50,280 bases of DNA from Candidatus Falkowiibacteriota bacterium (GTDB lineage Bacteria; Patescibacteriota; Patescibacteriia; Patescibacteriales; Patescibacteriaceae). Positions 32,218 to 39,857 of this stretch are shown here, piece after piece (position 1 is the stretch's first letter; each line of letters opens with the position of its first letter). Below the pieces are notes generated by a model. The model saw only the letters and a program-made list of their open reading frames with translations, did not search any database and was not told the origin of the DNA. The position numbers and the translations under genes were made by a program. The stretch spans positions 1 through 50,280 of the forward strand of contig CAIUCZ010000049.1 of the NCBI GenBank assembly GCA_903897785.1, written 5' to 3'.

Positions 32218-34779
32218 CTAAACTTTTTTGTCCTCAGAGGCCTTTGTTGCAAAATATCTCTCGGCAATCTCCGCTTCCACAATCTGTTTGTCGCGCCCAT
32301 ATTTTAAGCGCGACAAAGTTTTGAGCTGTTCGCTGATTTCCGGCTTTGCGATGCCAAACAACGGCCACGGGGTTTTGAGCGAGAACGGCCGCGCCGAAGT
32401 GTTATCGATTAATAACTTGACATAAGCCATACCGCGCTCCAAATTGATTAAGTCAAATTGATTGCACGGCGGATTAAATTCTTTGACCAAAAATTCGGCG
32501 TCTTCCGGGCCGATTTTAAAACTGACCAAAGTGCCGACGTTGCCAAAGACCGCGTCTTTAATGGCCGTGTTATTTTTAACCGTCAGCTGGCCGATGTATT
32601 GATGGGCCATAATCAAAGACAAACCGTATTTGCGCGCCTCGGACAGCACTTGGCAAATCGAATCGGTGGTAAAATTTTGAAACTCATCAATGTATAAATA
32701 AAAATCCTGGCGTTGGCCGGAAGGCAAATCGGCGCGCGACAAAGCCGACATCAAAATCTTACCCACCAAAATCATACCCAAAAGATAAGCGTTTAATTCG
32801 CCGACCACGCCTTTGGGCAAACTGATTAATAAAATTTTTCGCTGGTCCATCACGTCGCGCAAATTGAACGAACTTTTCTGCTGGCCGATAATCGGCCGCA
32901 TCAGATCATTGGAAATAAACGACGTCAATTTGGAAGTGATATAAGGCACGACATTGGCCAGCGCCGCATCGCCGCCGGCCTTTTCCGCTTCTTGCCGCCA
33001 AAAATCCACCACGGTGTAATCAGTGCACTTGCTTAGCTTATAATTGCGAAATGTCGGATCGGATAAAACCTTGGGAATTTCCATCAAAGTCGAACCGGAG
33101 GCCGGATCGCTCATCACCAAAAGCATGGCGTTGCGCATGTATTGTTCAAAAATCGGACCGCCGGTCGCTTTTAAATCATAAAGTTTGTCAAAAATGCCGA
33201 TCATTTCGTTGATGACAAAAGTTTTTTGCTCCGGATAGCGTTCGTCAAACTCGAGCAAATTCAAGCCCAACGGCCGCTCGCTGTCCGCCGGATTAAACAA
33301 AATAACATCTTCGGCTCGTTCCGGCGGGATGCGCTCCAAAATGTCCGCCACCAAATCGCCGTGCGGATCAAGCAAGCACAAACCATTGCCATTGATAATA
33401 TCTTGAATCGCCAGGTTAGCAAGTAAAATTGATTTCCCCACGCCGGATTTACCAACCATATACATATGCCGGCGGCGATCCGCTGATTTGATGCGCACTT
33501 CTTTTTTTGCGCCGCGATAATAATTTTCACCCAAAATCAAACCGTCCGTCGGCAAATTGACCGGAGAGGCCGCTTCTTTGGCCGACAGCCATAAGACATT
33601 GGGCGTAGCCGTCGTGGGTAAAGGCAAATGATAGAGGCTGGCCAGCTCTTCGCTATTCAATAAACAACTTTGTTCCTCGTCAAAATGCCGGGCAATAAAA
33701 TCGCTAATTACCCGCTCGCCTTGCTTTTGCCGCAGTTGGCCAAAGCTATTGCCGTATTGATAATGATTATACTGGGCAAAACTGGCTGCCAAATTGTTGA
33801 GCAGGGCTTCGGCGGCCGGACGGCTGGGTGCGCTGGCCACAATTCTGATGTTGACTTCCAATCCGGCTTTGGCATTTTTTTGCTCCATGGCTTTGACCGC
33901 GTCGGCTTCCAGTTGTGACAATTGCTTTTGCGGCTGCAGTTTATTTTTACCACTCGAATTCATGGCGCCGGCAATTTCCGCCGGCCAGGCCAACGCCTTG
34001 GCCCAAGCGTCATCTTTGATCGCTTGGCGAATCGAACCGAGTTTATGAATTTTTGTGACGAGCTTGGCCACTTTTTTATGCCAGCGCCGCGGCGCACTGC
34101 GCACGACAAACTGAATCGCCGCTCCGCTTTGCGCGTCCAATCGCCCGAGCAAATTAATCAGGTTGGCCATCTGGTCGGTATCTTCTTGCTCATAAGTTTT
34201 TAAGGGAAAAATATAATGAGCATTGGTGCGCAAACTGCCGGCCGCCACCTGGCTGCTGGGTTGAAAAATATTATAATCCGGCACGGCGGCAATGTCGGCT
34301 TCCGGATAATAAGCATGCATCGTTTGCTCCAGCAAATTCCCTTGGCTGGCCGGCGCGACCACATAAAAACAAATCGTGCCGTCGATCGCCACCAGCTCCA
34401 TAGAAAAATGATCATTGCGGCCGAACAGCCAATGGCCGATCCCCTTTTGCGAAGCAAGACCGCCAATCGCCGCCACAATCGCTTCGCTTTTGGCAATGTC
34501 GTTGCGCAAGCGCTCGGTCGGCGCGCTGGCCTGGGCTTTTTGCTCTTGCTCGGATTGATCTTTGGGCAAACGGACCAAAAAAATTTGCTGGCGCGTATAG
34601 GACAGCCGATGCAACCGATGGCGAGCGCGCTCAAACAAAACAAAGGCGATGATTAGTAAAACAACTAAACCGATAAGCCACAAAATAGCCGAGCCGTTGA
34701 ACTGCCAAGCTCCGGCCAAGCCGTTGTAGTTGCTGGGGTTATTGCCAAAGGCAAAATTGTTGGTGGAAAAATCATTCAT
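32218..34779 (-). CDS. TraG/VirB4-like type IV secretion ATPase
   Basis: The 853-residue product has a membrane helix at 32-50 and a large N-terminal part that resembles VirB4-like proteins. A RecA-type ATPase domain follows: MVGKSGVGKS Walker A (443-450), LCLLDPHGDLVADIL, FYLYIDEFQNF Walker B (693-700), and LSEARKYGLSLIMAHQYIGQL. The DPHGD and QNF motifs fit the TraD/TraG DNA-binding coupling or DUF87 group. It should drive DNA or protein transfer, or power pilus assembly. The upstream 156-residue gene overlaps its start by 8 bp, so the two are translationally coupled. Other T4SS subunits are not in the window, except a VirB2-like protein at 48 kb. Confidence 0.87.
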   Translation of the reverse strand: MNDFSTNNFAFGNNPSNYNGLAGAWQFNGSAILWLIGLVVLLIIAFVLFERARHRLHRLSYTRQQIFLVRLPKDQSEQEQKAQASAPTERLRNDIAKSEAIVAAIGGLASQKGIGHWLFGRNDHFSMELVAIDGTICFYVVAPASQGNLLEQTMHAYYPEADIAAVPDYNIFQPSSQVAAGSLRTNAHYIFPLKTYEQEDTDQMANLINLLGRLDAQSGAAIQFVVRSAPRRWHKKVAKLVTKIHKLGSIRQAIKDDAWAKALAWPAEIAGAMNSSGKNKLQPQKQLSQLEADAVKAMEQKNAKAGLEVNIRIVASAPSRPAAEALLNNLAASFAQYNHYQYGNSFGQLRQKQGERVISDFIARHFDEEQSCLLNSEELASLYHLPLPTTATPNVLWLSAKEAASPVNLPTDGLILGENYYRGAKKEVRIKSADRRRHMYMVGKSGVGKSILLANLAIQDIINGNGLCLLDPHGDLVADILERIPPERAEDVILFNPADSERPLGLNLLEFDERYPEQKTFVINEMIGIFDKLYDLKATGGPIFEQYMRNAMLLVMSDPASGSTLMEIPKVLSDPTFRNYKLSKCTDYTVVDFWRQEAEKAGGDAALANVVPYITSKLTSFISNDLMRPIIGQQKSSFNLRDVMDQRKILLISLPKGVVGELNAYLLGMILVGKILMSALSRADLPSGQRQDFYLYIDEFQNFTTDSICQVLSEARKYGLSLIMAHQYIGQLTVKNNTAIKDAVFGNVGTLVSFKIGPEDAEFLVKEFNPPCNQFDLINLERGMAYVKLLIDNTSARPFSLKTPWPLFGIAKPEISEQLKTLSRLKYGRDKQIVEAEIAERYFATKASEDKKV

Positions 34780-35242
34780 AAGACAAACCGGGTTTCAAAC
34801 CCAAAATCTTATCGGTTTTAATTTTTGCTTCTTGCTCGATAAAGAATTTATTAACCCCGGGCAAAGCCGTCAGCCAGTCTTTAATCAACTGCCAAATCTT
34901 GCGCGCTTGCACCTTGGCTTCGGCCAGCATGATTTTAATCTGTTGTCCGATTGCTTCGCCGCGCACTTTAAACGCCTGGCGATCGGCCGGCGCCAGTTGC
35001 TGGTACAAATCGCACAAATCCTCTTCCAGCACCGATTCAATTTGCTTATCCAGCTCGACAATCGGCGCAGCCGACGCGGCCGGCGCGCTGACGATCGGTT
35101 GAAAAACAACAGACTCCGGTTCCTTCATTGGCTCATCAACTTTTTGCGGCGGCAATTCCAAAGCTTGCTCCAAGGTGGGCACGCGTTCCGCCACCGGCGG
35201 TAATTCCACTTTATTCTCGGTTGAAAAATTAGGTTGAGCCAT
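34772..35242 (-). CDS. Small partner protein upstream of the T4SS-like ATPase
   Basis: 156 residues from the ATG at 35242; an earlier in-frame ATG at 35257 is possible. The N-terminal 75 residues are Pro/Glu/Val-rich and probably disordered. The C-terminal half is helical (DLCDLYQQLAPADRQAFKVRGEAIGQQIKIMLAEAKVQARKIWQLIKDWL in pieces). I know no family name. The 8-bp overlap with the ATPase gene argues for a shared complex. No membrane segment. Confidence 0.72.
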   Translation of the reverse strand: MAQPNFSTENKVELPPVAERVPTLEQALELPPQKVDEPMKEPESVVFQPIVSAPAASAAPIVELDKQIESVLEEDLCDLYQQLAPADRQAFKVRGEAIGQQIKIMLAEAKVQARKIWQLIKDWLTALPGVNKFFIEQEAKIKTDKILGLKPGLSYE

Positions 35243-35337
35243 AAGATTATGCGTCAATTCAATTTATATTTTATATTATACAGCAAACGAGAGCACAACA
35301 CAAAAAAACAAATTATTATCGCCGTTCTTGAGGTTTG

Positions 35338-35410
35338 GTCATACCGGCGTATGCCGGTATCCAGTTTTGTTTGCATAATTCTCTGGATCCCGGCATACGC
35401 CGGGATGACA
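35338..35410. repeat. Paired REP-like element
   Basis: GTCATACCGGCGTATGCCGGTATCCAG and CTGGATCCCGGCATACGCCGGGATGAC form two hairpin arms and one long inverted repeat. The sequence differs from the 22.9-kb copy, but the architecture is the same. Confidence 0.9.
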
Positions 35411-35440
35411 TGCTACTAGAGAACTACTTGATACGACCGT

Positions 35441-35469
35441 TTGCTCCTCAAGCAAGATTTTGCTATAAT
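35441..35469 (+). promoter_or_regulatory. Promoter for a leaderless CorA-like gene
   Basis: TTGCTC (35441-35446) lies 17 bp before a perfect TATAAT (35464-35469). The ATG at 35477 is 7 bp beyond the -10, at the expected transcription start. Confidence 0.7.
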
Positions 35470-35476
35470 TAAAGTC

Positions 35477-36418
35477 ATGAACCGCAAAAAGAAAATTTCT
35501 GACAAAATTCAGCAAATCATTATTGATAATCCTCAGACTAATTACAGTTTGGAATGGTTGAACGTGGAAAACGCCGGCACTAAAGAACTGGATTATTTAC
35601 GCCAGCATTTTCATTTTAACTTTGATCACTTGAAAGCTTCCATGGCGACGGTCTTTTCCCAGCGGCCGATGGTCATGCAACAAGATAATTATCTGTTTTT
35701 GGTGTTACATTTTCCGACATTATCCGGCAAACAAATCATTGCCGGCGAAGTGGAGTTTTTTATCGGCCACGGCTTTTTGGTCAGCGTCCACAACAACAAT
35801 CTGCCGGCCTTGACCGACATGTTTACTTTGGGCAAAAAAGACGCCACCGGTTTTTTGGCTTATCAGGACGGCTCATCGGCGATTTTATTGTATGAAATTC
35901 TCGATCGCTTGATGAAGTCTTGCTACCCCCTGATCGATCACAACAGCGCCGCCATTTCCAAAGTGGACGAAGTAATTTTTTCCGGCAAACAAAAAGAAGC
36001 GGTCGCCGATTTGCTCACCTTGCGCCGCAATATTATCAACGTCAAAAAAATCATGCAAAATCATAAAAATATTTTGCAGCACTTGGTTGATTTGCGCTCC
36101 AGTATTGTCAGCCAAGAGCAAATCAAAGAAAGTTATAACCAGCTGGTGGAACATTCCAAACGCATCTGGGAAATGCTGGATAACCAAGACGACTTGCTCG
36201 ACGCTTTGGCCAAAACCAATGAATCACTGATCAGCTATCGCACCAACAATATCATGAAGACTTTGACCGTCGTCACCATCGGTCTTTACATTTTTAGTTT
36301 TACCATAAACCTCATCCACAACGGCGGCACCGAGCGAGATTTTTGGCTGATTGGCGTTTTGGCCGTGGCCATTGCCCTTGCTTTGGTGTTTGTGTTCCGC
36401 AGAAAAAAGTGGCTCTAA
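35477..36418 (+). CDS. CorA-like transporter family protein without a GMN motif
   Basis: 313 residues from the ATG at 35477. The frame has an earlier start, but the promoter overlaps it. The protein has the CorA layout: a soluble alpha/beta N-terminal domain, a long stalk helix (SKVDEVIFSGKQKEAVADLLTLRRNIINVKKIMQNH in pieces) and two C-terminal membrane helices (LTVVTIGLYIFSFTINLI and FWLIGVLAVAIALALVFVF). At the end of the first helix CorA channels carry GMN; here the sequence is FTINLIHNGG. Ion selectivity may therefore differ, or the protein may not transport Mg. The mRNA is predicted to be leaderless. Confidence 0.8.
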   Translation: MNRKKKISDKIQQIIIDNPQTNYSLEWLNVENAGTKELDYLRQHFHFNFDHLKASMATVFSQRPMVMQQDNYLFLVLHFPTLSGKQIIAGEVEFFIGHGFLVSVHNNNLPALTDMFTLGKKDATGFLAYQDGSSAILLYEILDRLMKSCYPLIDHNSAAISKVDEVIFSGKQKEAVADLLTLRRNIINVKKIMQNHKNILQHLVDLRSSIVSQEQIKESYNQLVEHSKRIWEMLDNQDDLLDALAKTNESLISYRTNNIMKTLTVVTIGLYIFSFTINLIHNGGTERDFWLIGVLAVAIALALVFVFRRKKWL

Positions 36419-36561
36419 AAAGTCGAGAGTCGTTAGCCATGAGCTGTTAGTCAAAAAATGATTTTTGCCGCGTCGTAGTCTCCCGCAGGGGGACTACGAC
36501 GCTCTTTTTTTAAACTCACCCCCAATAAGTGCAGTGAGAGACTACGACCGGGCAAAACACT

Positions 36562-36676
36562 GTCATGCCCGCGAAAGCGGGAATCCATTCAATTCGTCGC
36601 TCTATAATATCAATGGATCCCGAACCCGCGCTACGCCTTAGCTTCGGCGAGGCGAGTGAGTACTCCGGGATGACAA
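36562..36676. repeat. Composite REP-like element with nested insert
   Basis: GTCATGCCCGCGAAAGCGGGAATCCATT on the left pairs with AATGGATCCCG...CTCCGGGATGAC on the right. The right arm is split by AACCCGCGCTACGCCTTAG and CTTCGGCGAGGCGAGTGAGT. Confidence 0.85.
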
Positions 36677-36695
36677 CCTTTTCGTAAGGTCTAAA

Positions 36696-36734
36696 AATAA
36701 AAGAGAACCCTGTGACAGGTTCTCCGTTTTTTGT
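36696..36734. terminator. Terminator-like hairpin
   Basis: GAGAACC-CTGTGACA-GGTTCTC, with an A-rich left flank and CGTTTTTTG on the right, lies between convergent genes and can serve both strands. Confidence 0.75.
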
Positions 36735-36804
36735 TTTAAATTAAAGATACTAAAGATTAGACTTGCTAAATATGAGTAGCTTGTCATAAAGCGCCGTGGC
36801 ACCG

Positions 36805-37833
36805 TCAGGAATGGATATCGACTGATTTATTCGGCACAGCCTTTTGGCTAAGAAAATCAATCAACTCATGGTGCTTGTCCGGCTCAATCAATTTCTGTGT
36901 GCATCTTCCCAACAAATGCTTTAACAAATTTTTACGCATGATGTTGTGTCCGCCGCAATAAGGGCAAGCTTTGGCCGCGTCCGGATCGCCTTGTCTTTCT
37001 TTGATGATCAACCACAAAGCGTCTTTGTCTTGCGGCCACAGCGTATCAGCTTCTTTCTTCTCTTCTTTTTGCTCCACAATCGGCACGCTCGTCGGTTTTT
37101 CCGGCGCGATAACAATCGGTTGTTCAGATAAAATAATCGGTTCAACTGCGGCTGCTTTTGTTTGCTGACGTGGATATCTCCGGAAAAAAAACCGGCCGAT
37201 AATCGCCAACAAAATTACGGCGATCGCTATTGCAACCAACACGTCGCGAACTGTAGCCGCGACGCTTTTTTCCTCACTCGGCTTTGCCGCGGCTTGAATC
37301 GGTTGAAAATCAACGCGAACCTTGATTTGTCCCTCCGCTTGGACAGGTGTAAATATCACTTCGGCATGCGCATCTTTTGGCAAAATACTCGACAGAGAAT
37401 CTTTGACCAATTCGGCATAACGGCCGGCCAATGATAATTTTTGATTAAACACGCCTTGCGGTCGCACAAAAACCGAAATCATCAAATTAACATCACCCTT
37501 GATATCCTTGTTCGTTTCATCGTTGAGCAACATTTGCAAAACGCTACGCTTGAGCTTTGGATAAACTGTCGTCAAAAAATCATGATCGACCAGCGGCAAA
37601 AGAATTGTCCAGCTGACATATGATCCGGATTTAAAACCGTCGCAATAAGCGATTGCTCGCGGCCGAATCTTAATCGGTCTATTTTTAACAATCGACGGTG
37701 CTTCAACGGTCGCCGCTTGAATAGTATCAAGCGTTAAATTTGTTTCCTGTGCCCGTAGGCAATCAGGGGAAACGAGAACAAAAACAATGAGGCAAATGAT
37801 TGCCATAGCGAATGAAAAAATTGAATTTTTCAT
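36805..37833 (-). CDS. Secreted/membrane protein with C-terminal zinc-finger-like motif
   Basis: 342 residues of unknown family. A signal peptide (about 1-28) is followed by an extracytoplasmic domain (30-190) with the pattern SVLQMLLNDETNKDIKGDVNLMISVFV. A membrane helix follows (about 197-217), then a Pro/Glu-rich linker. A C-terminal module has Cys290-x2-Cys293, then His306 and Cys311, like a CCHC zinc finger on the cytoplasmic side. The protein could sense an outside signal and pass it to an inner partner. Expression signals are clean: a TTGACA/TATTTT promoter and AAAGG before the ATG. Confidence 0.7.
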   Translation of the reverse strand: MKNSIFSFAMAIICLIVFVLVSPDCLRAQETNLTLDTIQAATVEAPSIVKNRPIKIRPRAIAYCDGFKSGSYVSWTILLPLVDHDFLTTVYPKLKRSVLQMLLNDETNKDIKGDVNLMISVFVRPQGVFNQKLSLAGRYAELVKDSLSSILPKDAHAEVIFTPVQAEGQIKVRVDFQPIQAAAKPSEEKSVAATVRDVLVAIAIAVILLAIIGRFFFRRYPRQQTKAAAVEPIILSEQPIVIAPEKPTSVPIVEQKEEKKEADTLWPQDKDALWLIIKERQGDPDAAKACPYCGGHNIMRKNLLKHLLGRCTQKLIEPDKHHELIDFLSQKAVPNKSVDIHS

Positions 37834-37963
37834 GATAAAACCTTTCTCTATAAAATGTTAAACAACGGGCTTTGGGCCGTCGGTTTTGCTTCAAAAATTA
37901 TTAACTTTGAGCTCGACTTTGGCTTTGGCTTTTGGCTGATCGACCATCAATCAATCCGGTTGT

Positions 37964-37992
37964 AAAATATCATACTTAATTGATTATGTCAA
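37964..37992 (-). promoter_or_regulatory. Promoter of the zinc-finger membrane protein gene
   Basis: On the minus strand TTGACA (37987-37992) lies 17 bp before TATTTT (37964-37969). This predicts a 5' UTR of about 120 nt with repeated TTTGGCT words. Confidence 0.6.
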
Positions 37993-38078
37993 GACTAAAG
38001 CCTGTTTCCTGCGAAATTGGCTAATTTTAAGCAAAAATATTCATTATTGAATCATCCTTATCTGCCCGACCGTAACCC

Positions 38079-38108
38079 TTGACAAATATCAAGAAATCAC
38101 CGTATAAT
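38079..38108 (+). promoter_or_regulatory. Consensus promoter of the unidentified RNA
   Basis: A perfect TTGACA (38079-38084) and a perfect TATAAT (38103-38108) are separated by 18 bp. It is the only promoter in the window with both boxes perfect. Confidence 0.85.
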
Positions 38109-38224
38109 AATCTATTAAATTCATTTTGGCCGGCAACGGTCAGAGTGGTTTAACAAAAAAGGCCTTGAACCTTAACAATCAAGAAACAATAAAACAACCG
38201 ACCATAAAACTGCCAACAAATCCC

Positions 38225-38260
38225 AGCCGACAAGCAAGGCCACGGCCGACGCTTAAAGCC
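38225..38260 (+). repeat. 36-nt RNA repeat, copy 1
   Basis: Starts AGCCGACAAGCAAGGCCACG. It differs from copy 2 at one position (AAGG versus AAAG). Confidence 0.9.
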
Positions 38261-38424
38261 TGTGATGATGGCAGTCAGATTGCCAAGCAACCGCAAGCCC
38301 CTAACCCGCGATGTCGTTGATCCGATCTCTTGCTGAGACAAACGGAAAATGATCAGTGGTTTAATATATTTTAGGGAGTGAATTATCCCAAAGTTTTTCC
38401 GGTTATCAACCAAAATTATAATCA

Positions 38425-38460
38425 AGCCGACAAGCAAAGCCACGGCCGACGCTTAAAGCC
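38425..38460 (+). repeat. 36-nt RNA repeat, copy 2
   Basis: Starts AGCCGACAAGCAAAGCCACG, exactly 200 nt after copy 1. Upstream it shares a TCAACC...ATTAT context with copy 3. Confidence 0.9.
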
Positions 38461-38526
38461 AAAAAAGTCTTCTTTGATAAAGACCGCCCGGTCGACTATG
38501 ACAAATTTTATTTCAACCGCATTATT

Positions 38527-38562
38527 AAGCCTACAAGTAGAGCTACGGCCGACACTTAAAGC
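38527..38562 (+). repeat. 36-nt RNA repeat, copy 3 (diverged)
   Basis: Starts AGCCTACAAGTAGAGCTACG and ends GGCCGACACTTAAAGCT. It has about seven differences from copy 2, clustered where pairing partners could co-vary. Confidence 0.85.
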
Positions 38563-38628
38563 TGAACATCAGGGGAAAAATAAAATTATTCGTCATGGTT
38601 GCAGGACAACTTTTCTAATTTACTCAAT

Positions 38629-38660
38629 CGGCAAAAGTTAAATTTTGCCGCCCCTTTTTT
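38629..38660 (+). terminator. Terminator of the unidentified RNA
   Basis: CGGCAAAA-GTTAAA-TTTTGCCG is an 8-bp stem followed by CCCCTTTTTT. Confidence 0.8.
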
Positions 38661-38735
38661 ACCGCCCGGCTAACGGGTTAACATATATTAAATTATTTAC
38701 CCTATTTTCCAAAAAATTCTCAAAGGAGATCAATC

Positions 38736-39809
38736 ATGAAAAAAAACTTCGCCGTTATGGCATTTTTCTTTGTTATAACGAGCTGCCTGGCCGTCGCTCA
38801 AGCTCACAGCGACAACGCACCTTACATCGGCATTGATTATTTTGATTCATTGTCCGCTTGCCAGATGCTTGACTCGGTGCAAACCGCCCCTGACAATTGT
38901 TTAAAAATCCCGGAATTTTACACGGTAAAATCTGGCGACAATTTAACCAAAATCGCCGCCCTGTATAAAACGACGGTCGAAAATTTATTGGCCAACAACC
39001 CGCAGATTGCCAATCGCAACTTGATTCGTGTCGGTCAAAAATTATTGATTGACTATAATTTGCTGACTTTCTCTTGCCAGGACCAACCTATGGCCGGCAT
39101 TTGCGCCGAAGATTCGCTCTGGTCCGAGCTGAAACTCGCCTACAATTTTAATTTAAACGAAGCCAAGGCCCAGTTGATTAAAGACAAAGCGAGCGCCAGC
39201 CCAAAAGACAAAACCAACAAACGCCATCAGCAAAAAATAAACAAAAACGTCAAACCGCCCAAAATAAATCAAGCCCAAATGTCATTCTTGGACAAGGCCA
39301 AACTGCTCGGTGTCAAATTCAACGAAAACGGTTATCAACATTCTTTGCGAGAAATCGCCGAAAATTTAATACCGAAAATTCGTTACAGCCAAGACGAACG
39401 TTATCAGCTGGGCTGGGAAAAAAACAAGCAAGGCGAATACAATTTGATCATTTATCTGGATTGCTCGGCTTGCGCCAATTTCTTGCTGGCCGTCTACGGC
39501 TTGCCTTCTCCCGGCAACACTTCCGGTTCGATTTTTGCCAAAGGCGGCAAACGACAAAAACTTGATCTTGACGCTTTGCGCCCGGGTGATTTGGTCGGCT
39601 GGGTCGGTCATGTCTTGACTTATATCGGCCCCGATAAAACCGGCTCCCCGCTCTTTGCCATGGCCAGTACCGACGAAGTCGCCAAAAACAAACAAGCCTT
39701 AATTGTCGGTGTCGACTACCTGAACAAAATAAAAAATCACAAATACATGGTCAAAGTTTCTCCGGAAACACCCACCCTGGTCGCCACTAACGCCAAGGTG
39801 CAAAAATGA
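38736..39809 (+). CDS. Secreted LysM and NlpC/P60-like peptidoglycan hydrolase
   Basis: 357 residues. A signal peptide (1-23) is followed by one LysM peptidoglycan-binding domain (about 62-106, [24 protein letters not shown]), a Lys-rich linker and an NlpC/P60-type papain-like domain. Candidate catalytic residues are Cys243 in [10 protein letters not shown] and His292 in GWVGHVLTY. Such enzymes cut peptide cross-links in the wall. AAAGGAG precedes the ATG at good spacing. It lies 76 bp downstream of the unidentified RNA terminator and ends in its own terminator. Confidence 0.88.
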   Translation: MKKNFAVMAFFFVITSCLAVAQAHSDNAPYIGIDYFDSLSACQMLDSVQTAPDNCLKIPEFYTVKSGDNLTKIAALYKTTVENLLANNPQIANRNLIRVGQKLLIDYNLLTFSCQDQPMAGICAEDSLWSELKLAYNFNLNEAKAQLIKDKASASPKDKTNKRHQQKINKNVKPPKINQAQMSFLDKAKLLGVKFNENGYQHSLREIAENLIPKIRYSQDERYQLGWEKNKQGEYNLIIYLDCSACANFLLAVYGLPSPGNTSGSIFAKGGKRQKLDLDALRPGDLVGWVGHVLTYIGPDKTGSPLFAMASTDEVAKNKQALIVGVDYLNKIKNHKYMVKVSPETPTLVATNAKVQK

Positions 39810-39817
39810 ACGCAAAA

Positions 39818-39855
39818 TTAAAAGCCCTCACGATCTATCGGAGGGCTTTTCTATT
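39818..39855. terminator. Terminator between the LysM hydrolase gene and dus
   Basis: AAAAGCCCTC and GAGGGCTTTT form a 10-bp stem with an 11-base loop. T-runs on both strands make it bidirectional. Confidence 0.88.
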
Positions 39856-39857
39856 AC

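Larger units (their letters stand above)
36419..36804. other. Gene-free spacer of 386 bp
   Basis: It contains a short GTCGTTAG-type stretch (36422-36450), a GCGTCGTAGTC/GACTACGACGC hairpin (36471-36504), a composite REP-like element (36562-36676) and a terminator-like hairpin (36696-36734). No gene is seen. Confidence 0.75.
38115..38660 (+). ncRNA. Unidentified structured RNA, about 545 nt, with three 36-nt repeats
   Basis: The unit runs from a consensus promoter to an intrinsic terminator and has no convincing reading frame. Near the 5' end GGCCG-GCAA-CGGTC (38127-38140) is a GNRA-capped hairpin. Three copies of a 36-nt repeat lie at 38225-38260, 38425-38460 and 38527-38562, beginning AGCCGACAAGC and ending CGGCCGACGCTTAAAGCC. 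Further hairpins are TGGCA-GTCAGAT-TGCCA (38269-38285), CCG..TCTC-TTGCT-GAGA..CGG (38322-38345) and GTCTT/AAGAC (38467-38484). I cannot match it to RNase P, tmRNA, 6S, SRP RNA or a known riboswitch. The repeats fall in different frames, against a protein. It could be a trans-acting RNA, or a long regulatory leader for the LysM hydrolase gene 76 bp downstream. Confidence 0.6.

Noticed and set aside
38225-38562. Three direct repeats as a CRISPR array.
   Set aside because: The gaps between repeats are about 164 and 66 nt and no cas gene is present; the repeats also diverge in a structured way.
38126-38641. Open frames of 64 and 87 codons inside the unidentified RNA region.
   Set aside because: They start with poor codons, lack Shine-Dalgarno spacing, and read the 36-nt repeats in different frames, so protein selection is unlikely.
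38115-38660. ydaO c-di-AMP riboswitch, RNase P or tmRNA.
   Set aside because: I could not find the conserved cores of any of these (for example the RNase P P4 words or the tmRNA tRNA-like ends). A covariance search would be decisive.
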